Shown here piece by piece: positions 33,974 through 43,889 of a stretch of DNA of 64,000 nt. How positions within the stretch are numbered: position 1 is the stretch's first letter; each line of letters starts with the position of its first letter. Below the pieces are notes generated by a model, which was not told the DNA's origin, did not search any database, and saw only the letters and a program-made list of their open reading frames with translations. Position numbers and translations under genes: made by a program. The stretch covers positions 150,187 through 214,186 of the forward strand of contig CAVRUZ010000003.1 of assembly GCA_963724495.1 (NCBI GenBank), given 5' to 3'. The stretch is from CAVRUZ01 sp963724495 (GTDB taxonomy: Bacteria; Actinomycetota; Actinomycetes; Propionibacteriales; DAIQRJ01).

Positions 33974-35002
33974 TCAGATGTCGCGGTGGGGGTCTCCGGC
34001 CAGGCTGGCCGCGAGCTCGGTCAGCCCGCGCAGAGCCAGGTGGGTGGCCGGTCCCTCGCCAGGAGCATCCCCGTCCTGCAGCCACATGATCGCGGTCAGG
34101 TCGCCGATGCGGGCGAACGTGGCGAGCAGCTCCTCGTCGGCTTCGGGCAGCGGTCCGCCGGCGTCGCGGTAGCGGCGCCACACGGCTGCCGCCGGGACGT
34201 CGGGATGGCTGTAGGCCAGGTTCGCGACGTCCCAGACGAGGGGTTCGACCCGGCAGTCGTCGGTGTCGATCAGCCCGACGAGCTCGCCGTCCCGGTAGAG
34301 CTGGTTCCGTGGATTGAAGTCGCCGTGAACAGTCGCCCGTACGTCGAGGCGACCCTCCGTCCGCCATCGGTCGAGCACGACGTCGAGTTCGGCGATCGCC
34401 CGATCGACAATCCTCAACGGCTGTTGGACATCCGATCCGGTGCCGAATCGATCCATCACCGCCAGCCGGGCACTCTCCCAGCCGAACCAGCGCGGCCGCT
34501 CGTCCAGGGCGGTGAACCCTGGGCGCTGGGGCAACCCCTGTGCCAGCGAGGCGTGGTGCATGGCGACGACCGCCGGGACCATCGCGCGAGTCCTCGTCTC
34601 GGGGTCGATGACCTGGCCGGATCTGCCGTGTACGAAGGGAAAGAGCGTGAGGGTGTGCCCGTCGAGCACCGGGACGTGCTCGTGCTCGGCCACGATGACC
34701 TGCGGTACCACGGCCGCCCAGGCCGACGCCGCGACCCGTTCGTAGCGCACCTGCTCCGCCGTCCGTTCGCGTCGCCCTACGCGCAGTACGCGGTCGTGGT
34801 CGTCGCACGGAAGGTGCCAACTCTGGTTGAGCAGTCCGTCACCGAGCAGACGCACCGGCCCGGTCACCTCGACCCCGAACTCCGCTGCGACCACCTGCGG
34901 CACCTGGCCGGCCGGCAGCCAGAGGTCGCGCCAGCCCCAGTCGTCGCTGTCGAAGTGGTGGGTGCCGCCGGGGGAGACGTCGCCAGGAACGGGAGCGGTC
35001 AC
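33974..35002 (-). CDS. Phosphotransferase of the APH/choline kinase superfamily
   Basis: A 342-aa protein with the APH fold: an N-lobe with LLGDGLLNQSWHL and VLRVGRRERT, the Brenner catalytic motif VHGDFNPRNQL, and the metal site LIDTDDCRVEP. These small-molecule kinases phosphorylate aminoglycosides, choline, homoserine or sugars. The substrate is unknown here, and antibiotic resistance should not be inferred. ATG 35002 is the natural start. A strong terminator follows the stop. Confidence 0.85.
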   Translation of the reverse strand: MTAPVPGDVSPGGTHHFDSDDWGWRDLWLPAGQVPQVVAAEFGVEVTGPVRLLGDGLLNQSWHLPCDDHDRVLRVGRRERTAEQVRYERVAASAWAAVVPQVIVAEHEHVPVLDGHTLTLFPFVHGRSGQVIDPETRTRAMVPAVVAMHHASLAQGLPQRPGFTALDERPRWFGWESARLAVMDRFGTGSDVQQPLRIVDRAIAELDVVLDRWRTEGRLDVRATVHGDFNPRNQLYRDGELVGLIDTDDCRVEPLVWDVANLAYSHPDVPAAAVWRRYRDAGGPLPEADEELLATFARIGDLTAIMWLQDGDAPGEGPATHLALRGLTELAASLAGDPHRDI

Positions 35003-35177
35003 TCGGCGCTCATTCGCGATCGCATCCGACGGAGCCTGTCAGCACCGGTTCGAGGCTGTCCAGGCGCCCTTGCGATCTGCTGCTTGACCGGTCGATCCCA
35101 AATCCGGCTGAGGACAGGATCGTGACCGCATTCGCCGACATGATTTCATCAGCCCTCCACCTCCCGAAGGAGTTCCC

Positions 35178-35783
35178 ATGCCAGGTAATGCCCCTCCGGT
35201 CCCCGACGAGCACAGTGCCCTGCGCGACTTCCTCGTCCAGCAGCACGCCGGCATCCGCAACGCCGCCTTCGGCCTGACCGATGAGCAGGCCCATGCCACG
35301 CCGTCCACGAGTGCGATCTCCATTGCCAGCCTGGTCAAGCACGTCACTTTCTGCGAGATGGGCTGGATGGACCGTGTCTATGCGGCCCCGGAGCTCCCGG
35401 AGTCCGACAGCCGACCGGTCGAGGAGCAGATGGCCGACTACGGGCAGGACTGGGATGCGTCGAACCAGAACATCGAGGACCTCCTGAAGCACTTCGACGA
35501 AGTTGCGACCGCGACCGAACAGGCCATCGCGGGCCTCGATCTCGACACGCCGGTCCCGGTCCCGCAGGGTGCGCCCTGGTTCCCCAAGGACGTCGACGCC
35601 TGGTCGATTCGCTGGGTGCTCTTCCACGTGATCGAAGAGGTCGCACGGCACGCGGGCCACGGCGACATCGTCCGCGAGTCGGTCGACGGAGCGACGATGT
35701 ACGAGCTCATGGCCGCCGCCGAGGGCTGGCCGGAGACGCCCTGGCTCAAGCCGTGGCGCCCCAAGGACACCGCCGACGTGTAG
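35178..35783 (+). CDS. DinB family (DUF664) protein
   Basis: A 201-aa DinB-fold protein of the DUF664 type common in actinobacteria, related to mycothiol-dependent metal enzymes. Metal-binding His residues are expected in SLVKHVTFCEMGWM and in LFHVIEEVARHAGHGDIVRE, both present and correctly spaced. The C-terminal YELMAAAEGWPETPWLKPW is family-typical. AAGGAG precedes the ATG by six bases. It probably acts as a thiol-dependent transferase or isomerase, but no reaction can be assigned. It is convergent with the Nudix gene. Confidence 0.88.
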   Translation: MPGNAPPVPDEHSALRDFLVQQHAGIRNAAFGLTDEQAHATPSTSAISIASLVKHVTFCEMGWMDRVYAAPELPESDSRPVEEQMADYGQDWDASNQNIEDLLKHFDEVATATEQAIAGLDLDTPVPVPQGAPWFPKDVDAWSIRWVLFHVIEEVARHAGHGDIVRESVDGATMYELMAAAEGWPETPWLKPWRPKDTADV

Positions 35784-35787
35784 CCGG

Positions 35788-36353
35788 TCAGACGAGGCCC
35801 ATCGCGATCGCGAGGCGCACCGCGTCGGCCATCATCTTGTCGGTGGTCTCCATGAACTCGACGGCGTCCTCGGCGGGCATCGTCAGCACGTCGACGATCT
35901 GCTCGCCGTCGGGCGGACACGTCGGCGGTCCGGTGATCTCGGCACGGCACGCCCCGTAGGCCCACAAGGCACGCGGGAACGCGAGGTGCGGCCGCCATGG
36001 CTCGGGATCCCGGCTGTCGGCGACGTGCGCACCGAACAGAGTCAGCTCGTCATCAACGGGAACGGCGCCGGCCTCCTCGAGCAGCTCACGGACGACGAGT
36101 TCGTGCAGCGACTCCTCCGGCTCGCGGGTACCGCCCGGGAGGAACCGCCAGCCCTGCACGGTGGTGCACACGATCAGCTCGCCGGGACTCGTGATCGCGA
36201 CCAGGTGGAGCCGGGATACCAGCGCGTCGTCGAACGGGCCGGTGGTGAAGCCGAGGTCGACGTTGGCGTAGTCGACGCTGGCGGGAGCGAACAGTCGCGG
36301 AACCCTCGCGCTCCAGTCGTCGGCCGAGACCGCCGGCCAGGTGGCTACACCAT
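35788..36353 (-). CDS. NUDIX hydrolase
   Basis: The Nudix box is GGTREPEESLHELVVRELLEEAG (G-x5-E-x7-R-E-V-x-E-E-x-G; first glutamate and EE pair present), in the segment read from GTG 36171. Upstream the same frame encodes DDWSARVPRLFAPASVDYAN, a typical N-terminal extension, so the real start is earlier. The most likely is ATG 36353 followed by VATWPAVSA, which requires removing two bases near 36345. The protein would then be about 187 aa. Nudix enzymes cleave nucleoside diphosphate derivatives; the substrate is unknown. Confidence 0.75.
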
Positions 36354-36520
36354 CTCACTCCGATCAGGTTCGTCGCTGCGGGCACTCGATCACTCCCTGG
36401 CATCACGCCATCCTGGCAGGGACATCGGCCCGTCCTGCTCGTGGCCGGTCCCGGCAGACCGTGATTCCCGTCGCATCCGGCCAGATGGACCAACGGGAGA
36501 AAAGAGGCACACTGGGACAC

Positions 36521-36949
36521 ATGCTCGATCACCTCGGCGTGCACGTGCGTGACATCGAGTCGAGCAGAGTCTTCTACGACCGCGTGCTCGCACCGATCGG
36601 CATCAAGGCGACCGCCGTGGTGGGCGGATGTGTCGGCTACGGCTACGACCGCCCGTTCTTCTGGCTGGAGCCCGCCGATGGGCTGCACGCGACCATCGGC
36701 GGCGCGCACGTCGCCTTCGTTGCCTACAAGCGTGGGCAGGTGCTGGCGGCCAAGGCCGCGGCCGAGATGCTGGGCGCCAAGGTGGTCCACGAACCCCAGG
36801 TGTTCGGCGAATACCACCCGAGCTACTTTGCGGTGTTCGTGCTCGACCCGAGCGGGAACTCGGTCGAGATCGTCTGCCACCGGGACCGACGCGAGGACAC
36901 CTCCGGTCCCTGGCCGTACCAGGAACGAAGGAATCACGTTGCCCTCTGA
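36521..36949 (+). CDS. VOC family protein
   Basis: A 142-aa VOC protein, LDHLGVHVRDIESSRVFYDR at the N-terminus and VFVLDPSGNSVEIVCHRD at the C-terminus, of the group often annotated as glyoxalase or lactoylglutathione lyase-like. The metal positions His3 in the first strand and the terminal Glu in VEIV are present. The start at ATG 36521 agrees with the domain boundary. The stop overlaps the TTG start of the mannonate-dehydratase family gene, so the two are probably coupled. Substrate unknown. Confidence 0.85.
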   Translation: MLDHLGVHVRDIESSRVFYDRVLAPIGIKATAVVGGCVGYGYDRPFFWLEPADGLHATIGGAHVAFVAYKRGQVLAAKAAAEMLGAKVVHEPQVFGEYHPSYFAVFVLDPSGNSVEIVCHRDRREDTSGPWPYQERRNHVAL

Positions 36950-38198
36950 CGCAGTAAAGCGGCCCTCTGATGCAGACAAGTCAGCTGACCCCATCGCCTC
37001 GGCCGACGTCATCGTCACCTCGCCCGGCCGCAACTTCGTCACGCTCAAAGTCGTCACGCAGTCGGGAGTCGTCGGGTACGGCGACGGGACTCTCAACGGC
37101 CGCGAGCTCGCCGTCGCGAGTTACCTGCGCGATTACCTGTGCCCGTTGCTGATCGGGCGTGACCCAGGCCGCATCGAGGACACCTGGCAGTACTTCGCCA
37201 AGGGCGCCTACTGGCGTCGGGGACCCGTCACGATGACGGCAATCGCCGCGGTCGACGTTGCCCTGTGGGACATCAAGGCCAAGACCGCCGGCATGCCCCT
37301 GTACCAACTCCTGGGTGGTGCCAGCCGCGACGCGGTGCGCGTCTACTGCCACGCCTCGGGCATCAGCATCCCGGAACTGCTCGACGACGTCCGGCTCCAC
37401 CTCGACCAGGGATACACCGCGATCCGCATCCAGGCGGGCGTTCCCGGACTCGCCCAGATCTACGGGATCCACGCGGCTGACATGGCCTACGAGCCGGCAC
37501 TGCGGACCGCGGCGCCGGCGGAGGAGTCGTGGGACTCCGCCGCGTACCTGCGGCATCTCCCGACGGTGTTCGAGGCCGTCCGGCACGAGTTCGGCGACGC
37601 GCTGACGCTGTTGCACGACGCACACCACCGGTTGTCGCCGATCGAAGCAGCCCGTCTCGGCAAGGACCTCGAGCCGTTCCGGCCGTTCTGGCTGGAGGAC
37701 TGCACACCGGTGGAGAACCAACAGGCGTTACGGATCGTCCGCCAGCACACCACCACGCCGTTGGCGATCGGTGAGGTGTTCAACTCCGTGCACGACTGCC
37801 GCGACCTCATCGCCGAGCAGCTGATCGACTACCTGCGTTGCTCGGTCACGCACACGGGTGGTATCACCGCGCTCCGCAAGCTGCTCGATTTCGCAGCCCT
37901 GTATGGAGTCCGGTCCGGGATGCACGGTCCGAGCGACGTGTCACCGGTGGGGATGTGTGCCGCCTTCCACCTTCAGTTGGCCATCAACAACTTCGGCATC
38001 CAGGAGTACATGCCGCATCCGCCCGACACCAGCGAGGTGTTCCATCACGAGCACACGTTCCGGTCGGGCTCGTTCGTCGTCTCCGAGACACCAGGGCTGG
38101 GCATCGAGGTCGACGAAGCCGCGGCAGCCTCGTTCGAGTACCAGCCGGCCTACCTGCCGGTGAACCGCCTGGCCGACGGCACCCTGCACGACTGGTAG
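36939..38198 (+). CDS. manD: Mannonate dehydratase (ManD/RspA) subgroup enolase-superfamily enzyme
   Basis: A 419-aa enolase-superfamily member of the mannonate dehydratase subgroup, which dehydrates D-mannonate or D-gluconate to 2-keto-3-deoxygluconate. Metal ligands are visible as LLHDAHHRL (Asp), FWLEDCTP (Glu) and AIGEVFNS (Glu), and the catalytic His in GMHGPSDVSPVG. The conserved HPPDTSEVFHH tail is present. Members differ in activity and some are nearly inactive, so the substrate needs assay. I start at TTG 36939, eight bases after AAGGA. A 21-base tandem repeat at the start encodes PSDAVK then PSDADK. Confidence 0.82.
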   Translation: MPSDAVKRPSDADKSADPIASADVIVTSPGRNFVTLKVVTQSGVVGYGDGTLNGRELAVASYLRDYLCPLLIGRDPGRIEDTWQYFAKGAYWRRGPVTMTAIAAVDVALWDIKAKTAGMPLYQLLGGASRDAVRVYCHASGISIPELLDDVRLHLDQGYTAIRIQAGVPGLAQIYGIHAADMAYEPALRTAAPAEESWDSAAYLRHLPTVFEAVRHEFGDALTLLHDAHHRLSPIEAARLGKDLEPFRPFWLEDCTPVENQQALRIVRQHTTTPLAIGEVFNSVHDCRDLIAEQLIDYLRCSVTHTGGITALRKLLDFAALYGVRSGMHGPSDVSPVGMCAAFHLQLAINNFGIQEYMPHPPDTSEVFHHEHTFRSGSFVVSETPGLGIEVDEAAAASFEYQPAYLPVNRLADGTLHDW

Positions 38199-38225
38199 GG
38201 GTAGGGGCGGCGTCCAGCAGACGTC

Positions 38226-39848
38226 CTAGCGGGTCGAGCTGCTGATGATTGCTGAGTCAGCGATCTTCAGAGTTCCTCCCTCGTCGACCAGCTTGAATGA
38301 CGTCTGTTCGACTACGACCCGGCCATCCTTGTAGTGATAGGTCAGCGTTGCCTCGGACCGATCAGGTGGCGAGGCGCTGACGTTGCTGGTCTCCACTCGG
38401 TCGATCGTCGCCCAGAAGCCCTCGTAGCCCTGTCGGCTACTCGTGTGGCTGGCCTTGTACCCGTCGGTTAAGAGGTTCCAGGCTCGATCGGTGTCGGCCG
38501 GGATCAGGGCGTAGTAGCTCGTGATCGCGTTCCTCAGCCGGGCTGCTGTCGGGACGCTTCCCGCAGGCGTGGGCGACGGCGAGCTGTCCCTGTCTGGCGA
38601 CCGCGGTGCCGAGGTGGGCGTGGCGGTGTTGGTCCGAGCTGGCGGCCGGGATCCCGTGGTCGGAGTTGACGTCGCCGTACTGGGAGGCTGGGCCACGAAC
38701 CCGGAGCCGGGTCCTCCCAACAGCTCGAGCAGGACCGCGGCGCCTATCCCGACCGCGGCCAGCGCGACGACGACAACTGCGACAAGGGCGGTGCGTCGGT
38801 GTCGCCCGGTCTGCTCCGGTGACGCGTCTTCGCCGTCCGCCGGGACGACTTCGTGGGGCATCTCGCTTGCGGGGACAGCCTTGGTCTCGCTGTCGTCGCC
38901 TGGGTCCGCCGTTGGCTCGGGCGGCGCTTCGGCGGCGCCCGTGGTGGTGGGGACCGCTATGGGGGTGGTGAGCTCGTCGTCGGTCTGGCTGTCGTCGGGT
39001 GCCTCCGCAGGTAGCTGAGCGGCTGCCGGATTCGAGGCAAGCTCTGTCAGCATGCTCGCGGCAGTGCGCATCGGTGGGCGCTGTGCGGGCTCGGAGGACA
39101 GCAGCTGCAACAGCAACGGGGTGAGCGGACCACCGTGCCGTGGGGGCTCGAACTCACCGGACGCGACCCGATGGATCAGGGCGATCGAGTTCGTGTCGGT
39201 GCCGAACGGGGGAGCACCCTCCAGTGCGGTGTACATCGTCGCACCCAGGCCGAACAGGTCGGAGGCGAACGTCGCCTGCTCTCCTCGGGCGACCTCGGGA
39301 GACAGGAAGGCCGGCGTTCCGTGCAGCATGCCCGTCGTGGTCATGCTGATGTCGTCCAACGCCCGCGAGATGCCGAAGTCGCTGATGAGCGCAGTGCCGT
39401 CATCGGCGACAAGGACGTTGGCTGGCTTGACGTCGCGGTGCACGATCCCGAGCTCATGTGCGGCCGACAACGCGGACGCAACCTCCGCGCCCAGCCGCGC
39501 CACCCGATGAGGCGGAAGCGGCCCGCCCTCCGCCAAGACTTCCGCAAGCGTCCTCGACGGTACGAACTGCATGATCAGCGACGGGCGGCCGTCGTCGTCG
39601 ACCACGTCGAACACCGAGACGGCGTACCGGTGGTGCAGCCGGGCGGTGATCCGTGCCTCGCGCATGGCGCGTTGGATCGCGACTTCTCTCTCCTGCTCTG
39701 GCAGCTCAGGGGGAAGCCGTAGCTGCTTGATGGCCACGCGACGTTGGAGGCGCTCGTCCCAGCCCTCCCAGACCACACCCATCCCACCGGTGCCCACTGG
39801 TGTCACCAAGCGGTAACGGTCGACGATGAGACGGCCGGGCACGCTCAC
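38226..39848 (-). CDS. Transmembrane Ser/Thr protein kinase (PknB-like)
   Basis: A 540-aa eukaryotic-like kinase. The kinase domain spans residues 12-270 with the glycine loop VGTGGMG, Lys41 in VAIK, catalytic HRDVKPAN (Asp139, Asn144), DFG at 157-159, and GTPAFLSPE of the activation segment. An acidic Pro/Thr-rich linker, one transmembrane helix (about 353-377), an extracellular Ser/Thr/Pro-rich stalk and an NTF2-like domain (about 430-540) follow. There are no PASTA repeats, so it does not sense muropeptides in the PknB way. GGGGAAGGG precedes the start. Confidence 0.93.
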   Translation of the reverse strand: MSVPGRLIVDRYRLVTPVGTGGMGVVWEGWDERLQRRVAIKQLRLPPELPEQEREVAIQRAMREARITARLHHRYAVSVFDVVDDDGRPSLIMQFVPSRTLAEVLAEGGPLPPHRVARLGAEVASALSAAHELGIVHRDVKPANVLVADDGTALISDFGISRALDDISMTTTGMLHGTPAFLSPEVARGEQATFASDLFGLGATMYTALEGAPPFGTDTNSIALIHRVASGEFEPPRHGGPLTPLLLQLLSSEPAQRPPMRTAASMLTELASNPAAAQLPAEAPDDSQTDDELTTPIAVPTTTGAAEAPPEPTADPGDDSETKAVPASEMPHEVVPADGEDASPEQTGRHRRTALVAVVVVALAAVGIGAAVLLELLGGPGSGFVAQPPSTATSTPTTGSRPPARTNTATPTSAPRSPDRDSSPSPTPAGSVPTAARLRNAITSYYALIPADTDRAWNLLTDGYKASHTSSRQGYEGFWATIDRVETSNVSASPPDRSEATLTYHYKDGRVVVEQTSFKLVDEGGTLKIADSAIISSSTR

Positions 39849-40091
39849 GCCCTTCCCCCTTCCGCGTCCCCGATTCGGTGACCTGCGTCGGCGGTGACCC
39901 CGCCGTCAGACTCACCATCGGTGTGTGAGGTGGCGAGCAAGTAGTCGAACCGCGCTGAGTGTCGCACGGACATGCCTATCGACGGATTCGCTGAGTGGGA
40001 TCGACGTTTGCCGCGCAGAGGAATCGGCGGGCCAACAAGCGATCGCAGAGCCTGACCCTCAGGCGTCACTTCCGCTCGCTGCTCGGCTGCT

Positions 40092-40847
40092 TCAGTCCTG
40101 GAGCGCGTTGGCCTGCCATGCGGCGCCGACGATGCCGGCGGTGTTGAGCAGCTTGGCGGGGACGATCGGGGTCTTGATGTCGATGTCGCGGCCGAACTTG
40201 TCGAACTTCTTGCTCACGCCGCCGCCCACGACGAACAGGTCGGGGGAGAACAGGAACTCCACCACGCTGAAGTACCGGGTGAGCCGCTTCGCCCACTGGC
40301 CCCACGACAGGTCGTCGCGGTCACGAGCACTGTCGGCAGCTCGCGACTCCGCGTCGTAGCCGTCGATCTCCAGGTGACCGAGTTCGGCGTTGGGGACGAG
40401 GACGCCGTCGTAGATGATCGCGGCGCCGATGCCGGTCCCGAGCGTCACGACGATCACCAGGCCACGCTGGTCCTTGGCGGCGCCGTACTTCACCTCGGCC
40501 AGCCCGGCAGCGTCCGCGTCGTTCATCACGTGGACCGGTCGCCCGATCGCCTTGGAGAACAGCGCGTCGGCGTCGGTGCCGAGCCAGGACTTGTCGATGT
40601 TCGCCGCCGACTGGATCGTTCCGTGCCGCACGATGCCGGGGACCGTGATGCCGATCGGCGCTGACCCGTGGCCCGCCTTGAAGTGATCCGCGACGGTCTC
40701 CACCACCTTGGCCACGTTCTCCGGCGTCGATGGCGAGGGGGTGTCGATCCGGAGTCGCTCGTCGGCGAACTCACCGGTGGCGAGATCGACCGGTGCCCCC
40801 TTGATGCCGCTGCCGCCGATGTCGATGCCGAGGGGATTGGTGCTCAT
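40092..40847 (-). CDS. ppgK: Polyphosphate glucokinase
   Basis: Phosphorylates glucose using inorganic polyphosphate or ATP. The 251-aa ROK-family protein shows the phosphate-binding LGIDIGGSGIKGAPVD at the N-terminus, PVHVMNDADAAGLAEVKYG (sugar-binding Asp), VVTLGTGIGAAII and the polyphosphate-kinase-typical LGHLEIDG. It lacks the ROK zinc motif, as usual for actinobacterial PpgK. ATG 40847 follows AAAGGAG. It stands alone between the kinase gene and the transhydrogenase operon. Confidence 0.95.
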   Translation of the reverse strand: MSTNPLGIDIGGSGIKGAPVDLATGEFADERLRIDTPSPSTPENVAKVVETVADHFKAGHGSAPIGITVPGIVRHGTIQSAANIDKSWLGTDADALFSKAIGRPVHVMNDADAAGLAEVKYGAAKDQRGLVIVVTLGTGIGAAIIYDGVLVPNAELGHLEIDGYDAESRAADSARDRDDLSWGQWAKRLTRYFSVVEFLFSPDLFVVGGGVSKKFDKFGRDIDIKTPIVPAKLLNTAGIVGAAWQANALQD

Positions 40848-40938
40848 CGCTGGGCTCCTTTGCGCCGCGGCAGGGGAGGTGAGGCCGCGCTGCCCGCACA
40901 ACCTACTAAAGGTCGTCGGGTGCTGGGTGGCGCAGGCT

Positions 40939-42318
40939 CTACAGCCCCCGGATCTCGCCGACCAGCTCGGTGAGGGCCGATTTCGCGTCGCCGAACAACA
41001 GCGTGGTGGTGGGTTCGTACAGCAGGTCGTTCTCGATGCCGGCGAACCCCGGTCGCATCGACCGCTTGACGAACACGCACTGTCCTGCCCGGCTCGTGTC
41101 GATGATCGGCATCCCGTAGATCGGCGTCCCGGGTCTCTCGGCGGCGGGATTCACCACGTCGTTCGCGCCCACCACCAGAGCCACGTCGGTCCCTGCCATG
41201 ACCGCGTTGGTCTGGGCCAGGTCCAGCAGCAGTTCGTAGGCGATGTCCGCCTCGGCCAGCAGGACGTTCATGTGCCCGGGCATCCGGCCTGCAACCGGGT
41301 GGATGCCGAACAGCACCTCGACTCCGCGGTCCTCGAGGGTGGTCGCCAGCTCCGCGAGCGCGTGCTGCGCCTGCGCGGCGGCCAGCCCGTAACCGGGCAC
41401 GACCACCACGCGGTTGGCGTAGCCCAGCACCACCGCGAGGTCGCCAGGCGTCGCCGACCGAACCGGCCGGTTGCTGATCGCCGTGCTGCCCGCGCTGGAC
41501 CCGCCGCCGAGCGCACCGAACAGGATCGACCCGATGTCGCGGCCCATGGCCCTGGCCATCGCCCGGGTAAGGATGAGGCCGCTCGCACCGACCAGCGTTC
41601 CGGCCACCACGAGCAGGACGTTGCTCGCGAGGAATCCGGACGCGGCGACCGAGAGGCCGGTGGCCGCGTTCAGCAGAGAGATCACCACCGGCACGTCGGC
41701 GCCACCAACAGGGAGCACCAGCAGCAGTCCGCCGACCAGGCCAACGATCAGCAGCGCGACACCGGCCCACGTTCCCTCGGAGATCAGCAGCGCGGTCGCG
41801 AACACCACCAGGGCGACCAACCAGGCAACCATGAGCAGCCGCTGGCCCGGCAGCAGCACCGGCCGCGTGGTCATCAGTTCCTGGAGCTTGGCGAATGTGA
41901 CCGCAGATCCGGCGAACGACACGGCTCCGATCGTGATCGTGAACAGCACCGCGAGCAGCGTGCTGGTGGCCGTCTGGCCCCTTGCCTGGGAGAGCTCGAG
42001 CAGCCCGACCAGTGCGGCTGCCCCACCACCGGCACCGTTGAAGAGCGCCACCACCTGGGGCATGGCGGTCATCCGGACCCGGCTGGCCAGGATCAGGGCA
42101 CCGGTGCCTCCGACGACCATCGCGACGAGAATCGCCAGCAGGTGTTCGATGTCGACGGCCAGGAAGGTCGTGACCACGGCGACCAGCGCGCCGACGGCGC
42201 CGACGAGGTTGCCACGCCGAGCGGTGGTGGGGCGGCTCATCGCCTTGAGCGCCACGATGAAACACGTCGCGGCGAACAGGTAGAGCAGCGTGGTCACCCC
42301 GACCGGCCACGCGTTCAC
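40939..42318 (-). CDS. pntB: NAD(P) transhydrogenase subunit beta
   Basis: The 459-aa beta subunit of proton-translocating transhydrogenase. It has about nine transmembrane helices, then the NADP(H)-binding domain III with VPGYGLAAAQAQHAL, a GIHPVAGRMPGHMNVLLAEA motif, the GANDVVNPAA segment and the C-terminal FVKRSMRPGFAG. With the alpha subunits it couples hydride transfer from NADH to NADP+ to proton entry. Its start overlaps the end of pntAB by four bases. Confidence 0.96.
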   Translation of the reverse strand: MNAWPVGVTTLLYLFAATCFIVALKAMSRPTTARRGNLVGAVGALVAVVTTFLAVDIEHLLAILVAMVVGGTGALILASRVRMTAMPQVVALFNGAGGGAAALVGLLELSQARGQTATSTLLAVLFTITIGAVSFAGSAVTFAKLQELMTTRPVLLPGQRLLMVAWLVALVVFATALLISEGTWAGVALLIVGLVGGLLLVLPVGGADVPVVISLLNAATGLSVAASGFLASNVLLVVAGTLVGASGLILTRAMARAMGRDIGSILFGALGGGSSAGSTAISNRPVRSATPGDLAVVLGYANRVVVVPGYGLAAAQAQHALAELATTLEDRGVEVLFGIHPVAGRMPGHMNVLLAEADIAYELLLDLAQTNAVMAGTDVALVVGANDVVNPAAERPGTPIYGMPIIDTSRAGQCVFVKRSMRPGFAGIENDLLYEPTTTLLFGDAKSALTELVGEIRGL

Positions 42319-42644
42319 CGGTCACCGTCCTCACGGCCGGGCACGGGGGGAAGCCCCGGCCTCGGCTTGCGCACGGTGGTGAACATCCGCAGCATCCGGT
42401 CGGTGATCGCGAACCCACCAACGAGGTTCATCGACGAGAGCACCACCGCGATCAGCGCAATCGCCAGGTCGAAGGTCGTTCGGGCCTCACCGGCCACCAG
42501 TACCGCGCCGATCAGGATGATGCCGTGGATGGCGTTGGCGCCGGACATCAGCGGCGTGTGCAGTCGCTCGGCCACCTTGGAGACGACCTCGAAGCCGACG
42601 AAGGCCGACAGGACGAAGATCGTCAGCAGGGTCTCGATGCTCAC
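42315..42644 (-). CDS. pntAB: NAD(P) transhydrogenase subunit alpha part 2
   Basis: The 109-aa membrane part of the split alpha subunit: three to four transmembrane helices with FVGFEVVSKVAERLHTPLMS, the motif GANAIHGIILIGA, and a short basic C-terminus. It completes the proton channel with PntB. The start overlaps pntAA and the stop overlaps pntB by four bases each, so the three genes are one translationally coupled unit. Confidence 0.95.
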   Translation of the reverse strand: MSIETLLTIFVLSAFVGFEVVSKVAERLHTPLMSGANAIHGIILIGAVLVAGEARTTFDLAIALIAVVLSSMNLVGGFAITDRMLRMFTTVRKPRPGLPPVPGREDGDR

Positions 42645-43815
42645 GGGACATCACCCGAGCCGGCCAGTAGTGCCGCGATGGACGCATTGCGGATCTCGCC
42701 GGCATGCGTGATGCAGGAGCCGGCCATCACCTCGTCGGCGAAGTCGACGGTGAGCGCCGGCCGCCGCTCGTCGGGTGCCTGATCGGGGGCCAGCGCCACC
42801 AGCACCGCGGCGACGTTGCTGGCATACAGCCTCGACGCGTCGACGGGCAGCGCCGACGCGGCGTTGGCCAGCCCGATCAGCGATACCCGCCCGCCGGAGG
42901 CCGCGGCGACCTCTACCCGCTGGCCGGCCCGGCTGCCCTCGACGTTGCCGCCCGCCTCGGCGGCGAGGTCCACGACCACCGATCCTGTCCGCATAGCCGC
43001 CAGCATCGACGTGCTCACCAGGCGAGGGGCCGGGCGGCCGGGGACGAACGCGCAGCAGACCACCGCGTCCGCCTTGGCGATGTGCGGTGCCAGCGCCGCG
43101 GCCTGCCGTTCGGCGCGGTCGTCGGTCATCTCCCGCGCGTAGCCGCCCTCGGCGGAGAGCGGCGGCAGGCCCAGGTCGACGAAGACACCCGCCAACCGAG
43201 GCGATCTCCTCGGCGGAGGCCTCGCGCACGTCGTAGCCCGACACCCGCGCACCCAGCCGCTTGGCGGTGGCGATCGCCTGCAGCCCGGCCACTCCGGCAC
43301 CGAGCACCATCACGCGGGCCGGTGGGACGGTCCCGGCCGCGGTCATCGACATGGGGAAGAACCGCGGCAGCGAACCGGCCGCGACCAGCGCGGCGTGATA
43401 GCCCGCCACCATCGCCTGTGACGTCAGCGCATCCATGCCCTGCGCGCGCGAGATGCGGGGCACCAACTCCATCGCCAGGGCGGTCACGCCGGCGTCGCGC
43501 AATGCCATGACGGATCCCCGTTCGGTCCAGGGCGAGCAGAACCCGATCGTCACCGTCGAGGGCTGCAGCCGACCAGCGAGGATCGCCGTGATCGGGCGCA
43601 CGTGCAGCAGCACGTCAGCGGTCGCCGGATCGGGCGAGGAGGAGAACCTCGGCACCGGCGGCGTCGTACTCCGCGTCGCCATGGCCCGACTCCGCCCCCG
43701 CGCCGGTCTGCACGACCACCTCGAAGCCGGCACGCGTGAGCCGGGCGACGCTGTCCGGGGTGGCGGCGACCCGGCGCTCGCCCGTGACCGTCTCGGTCAG
43801 CACCAGCACTCGCAC
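42641..43815 (-). CDS. pntAA: NAD(P) transhydrogenase subunit alpha part 1 (frameshifted)
   Basis: The NAD(H)-binding domain I subunit, about 390 codons in three frames. The N-terminus (RVLVLTETVTGERRVAATPD) is in the first; PDPATADVLLHVRPITAILA through VMVLGAGVAGLQAIATAKRL (Rossmann motif) is in the second; FVDLGLPPLSAEGGYAREMT through ITHAGEIRNASIAALL is in the third. The shifts, near 43635 (one extra C) and 43195, are both net +1. With the correction the protein is full length. AlaDH/PNT N- and C-terminal domains are both complete. Confidence 0.9.
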
Positions 43816-43889
43816 GGGCTGAAACTAGCCCAGCAGCCGACGGCCCACCGCCAGTTTCGCCGCGAGCCATCGAGCCGGTCCGGCGACGC

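Noticed and set aside
36335..36390. GAACCTGATC on the - strand upstream of the Nudix gene, resembling the 3' part of a TPP riboswitch
   Set aside because: The other conserved TPP segments (CTGAGA, GGGA ends) are missing, and the same bases are coding in the corrected Nudix frame or its start.
40708..42711. A 667-codon open frame on the + strand
   Set aside because: It is antisense to pntB and pntAB, and full of His/Asp/Arg/Gln repeats expected from reverse-complemented membrane codons.
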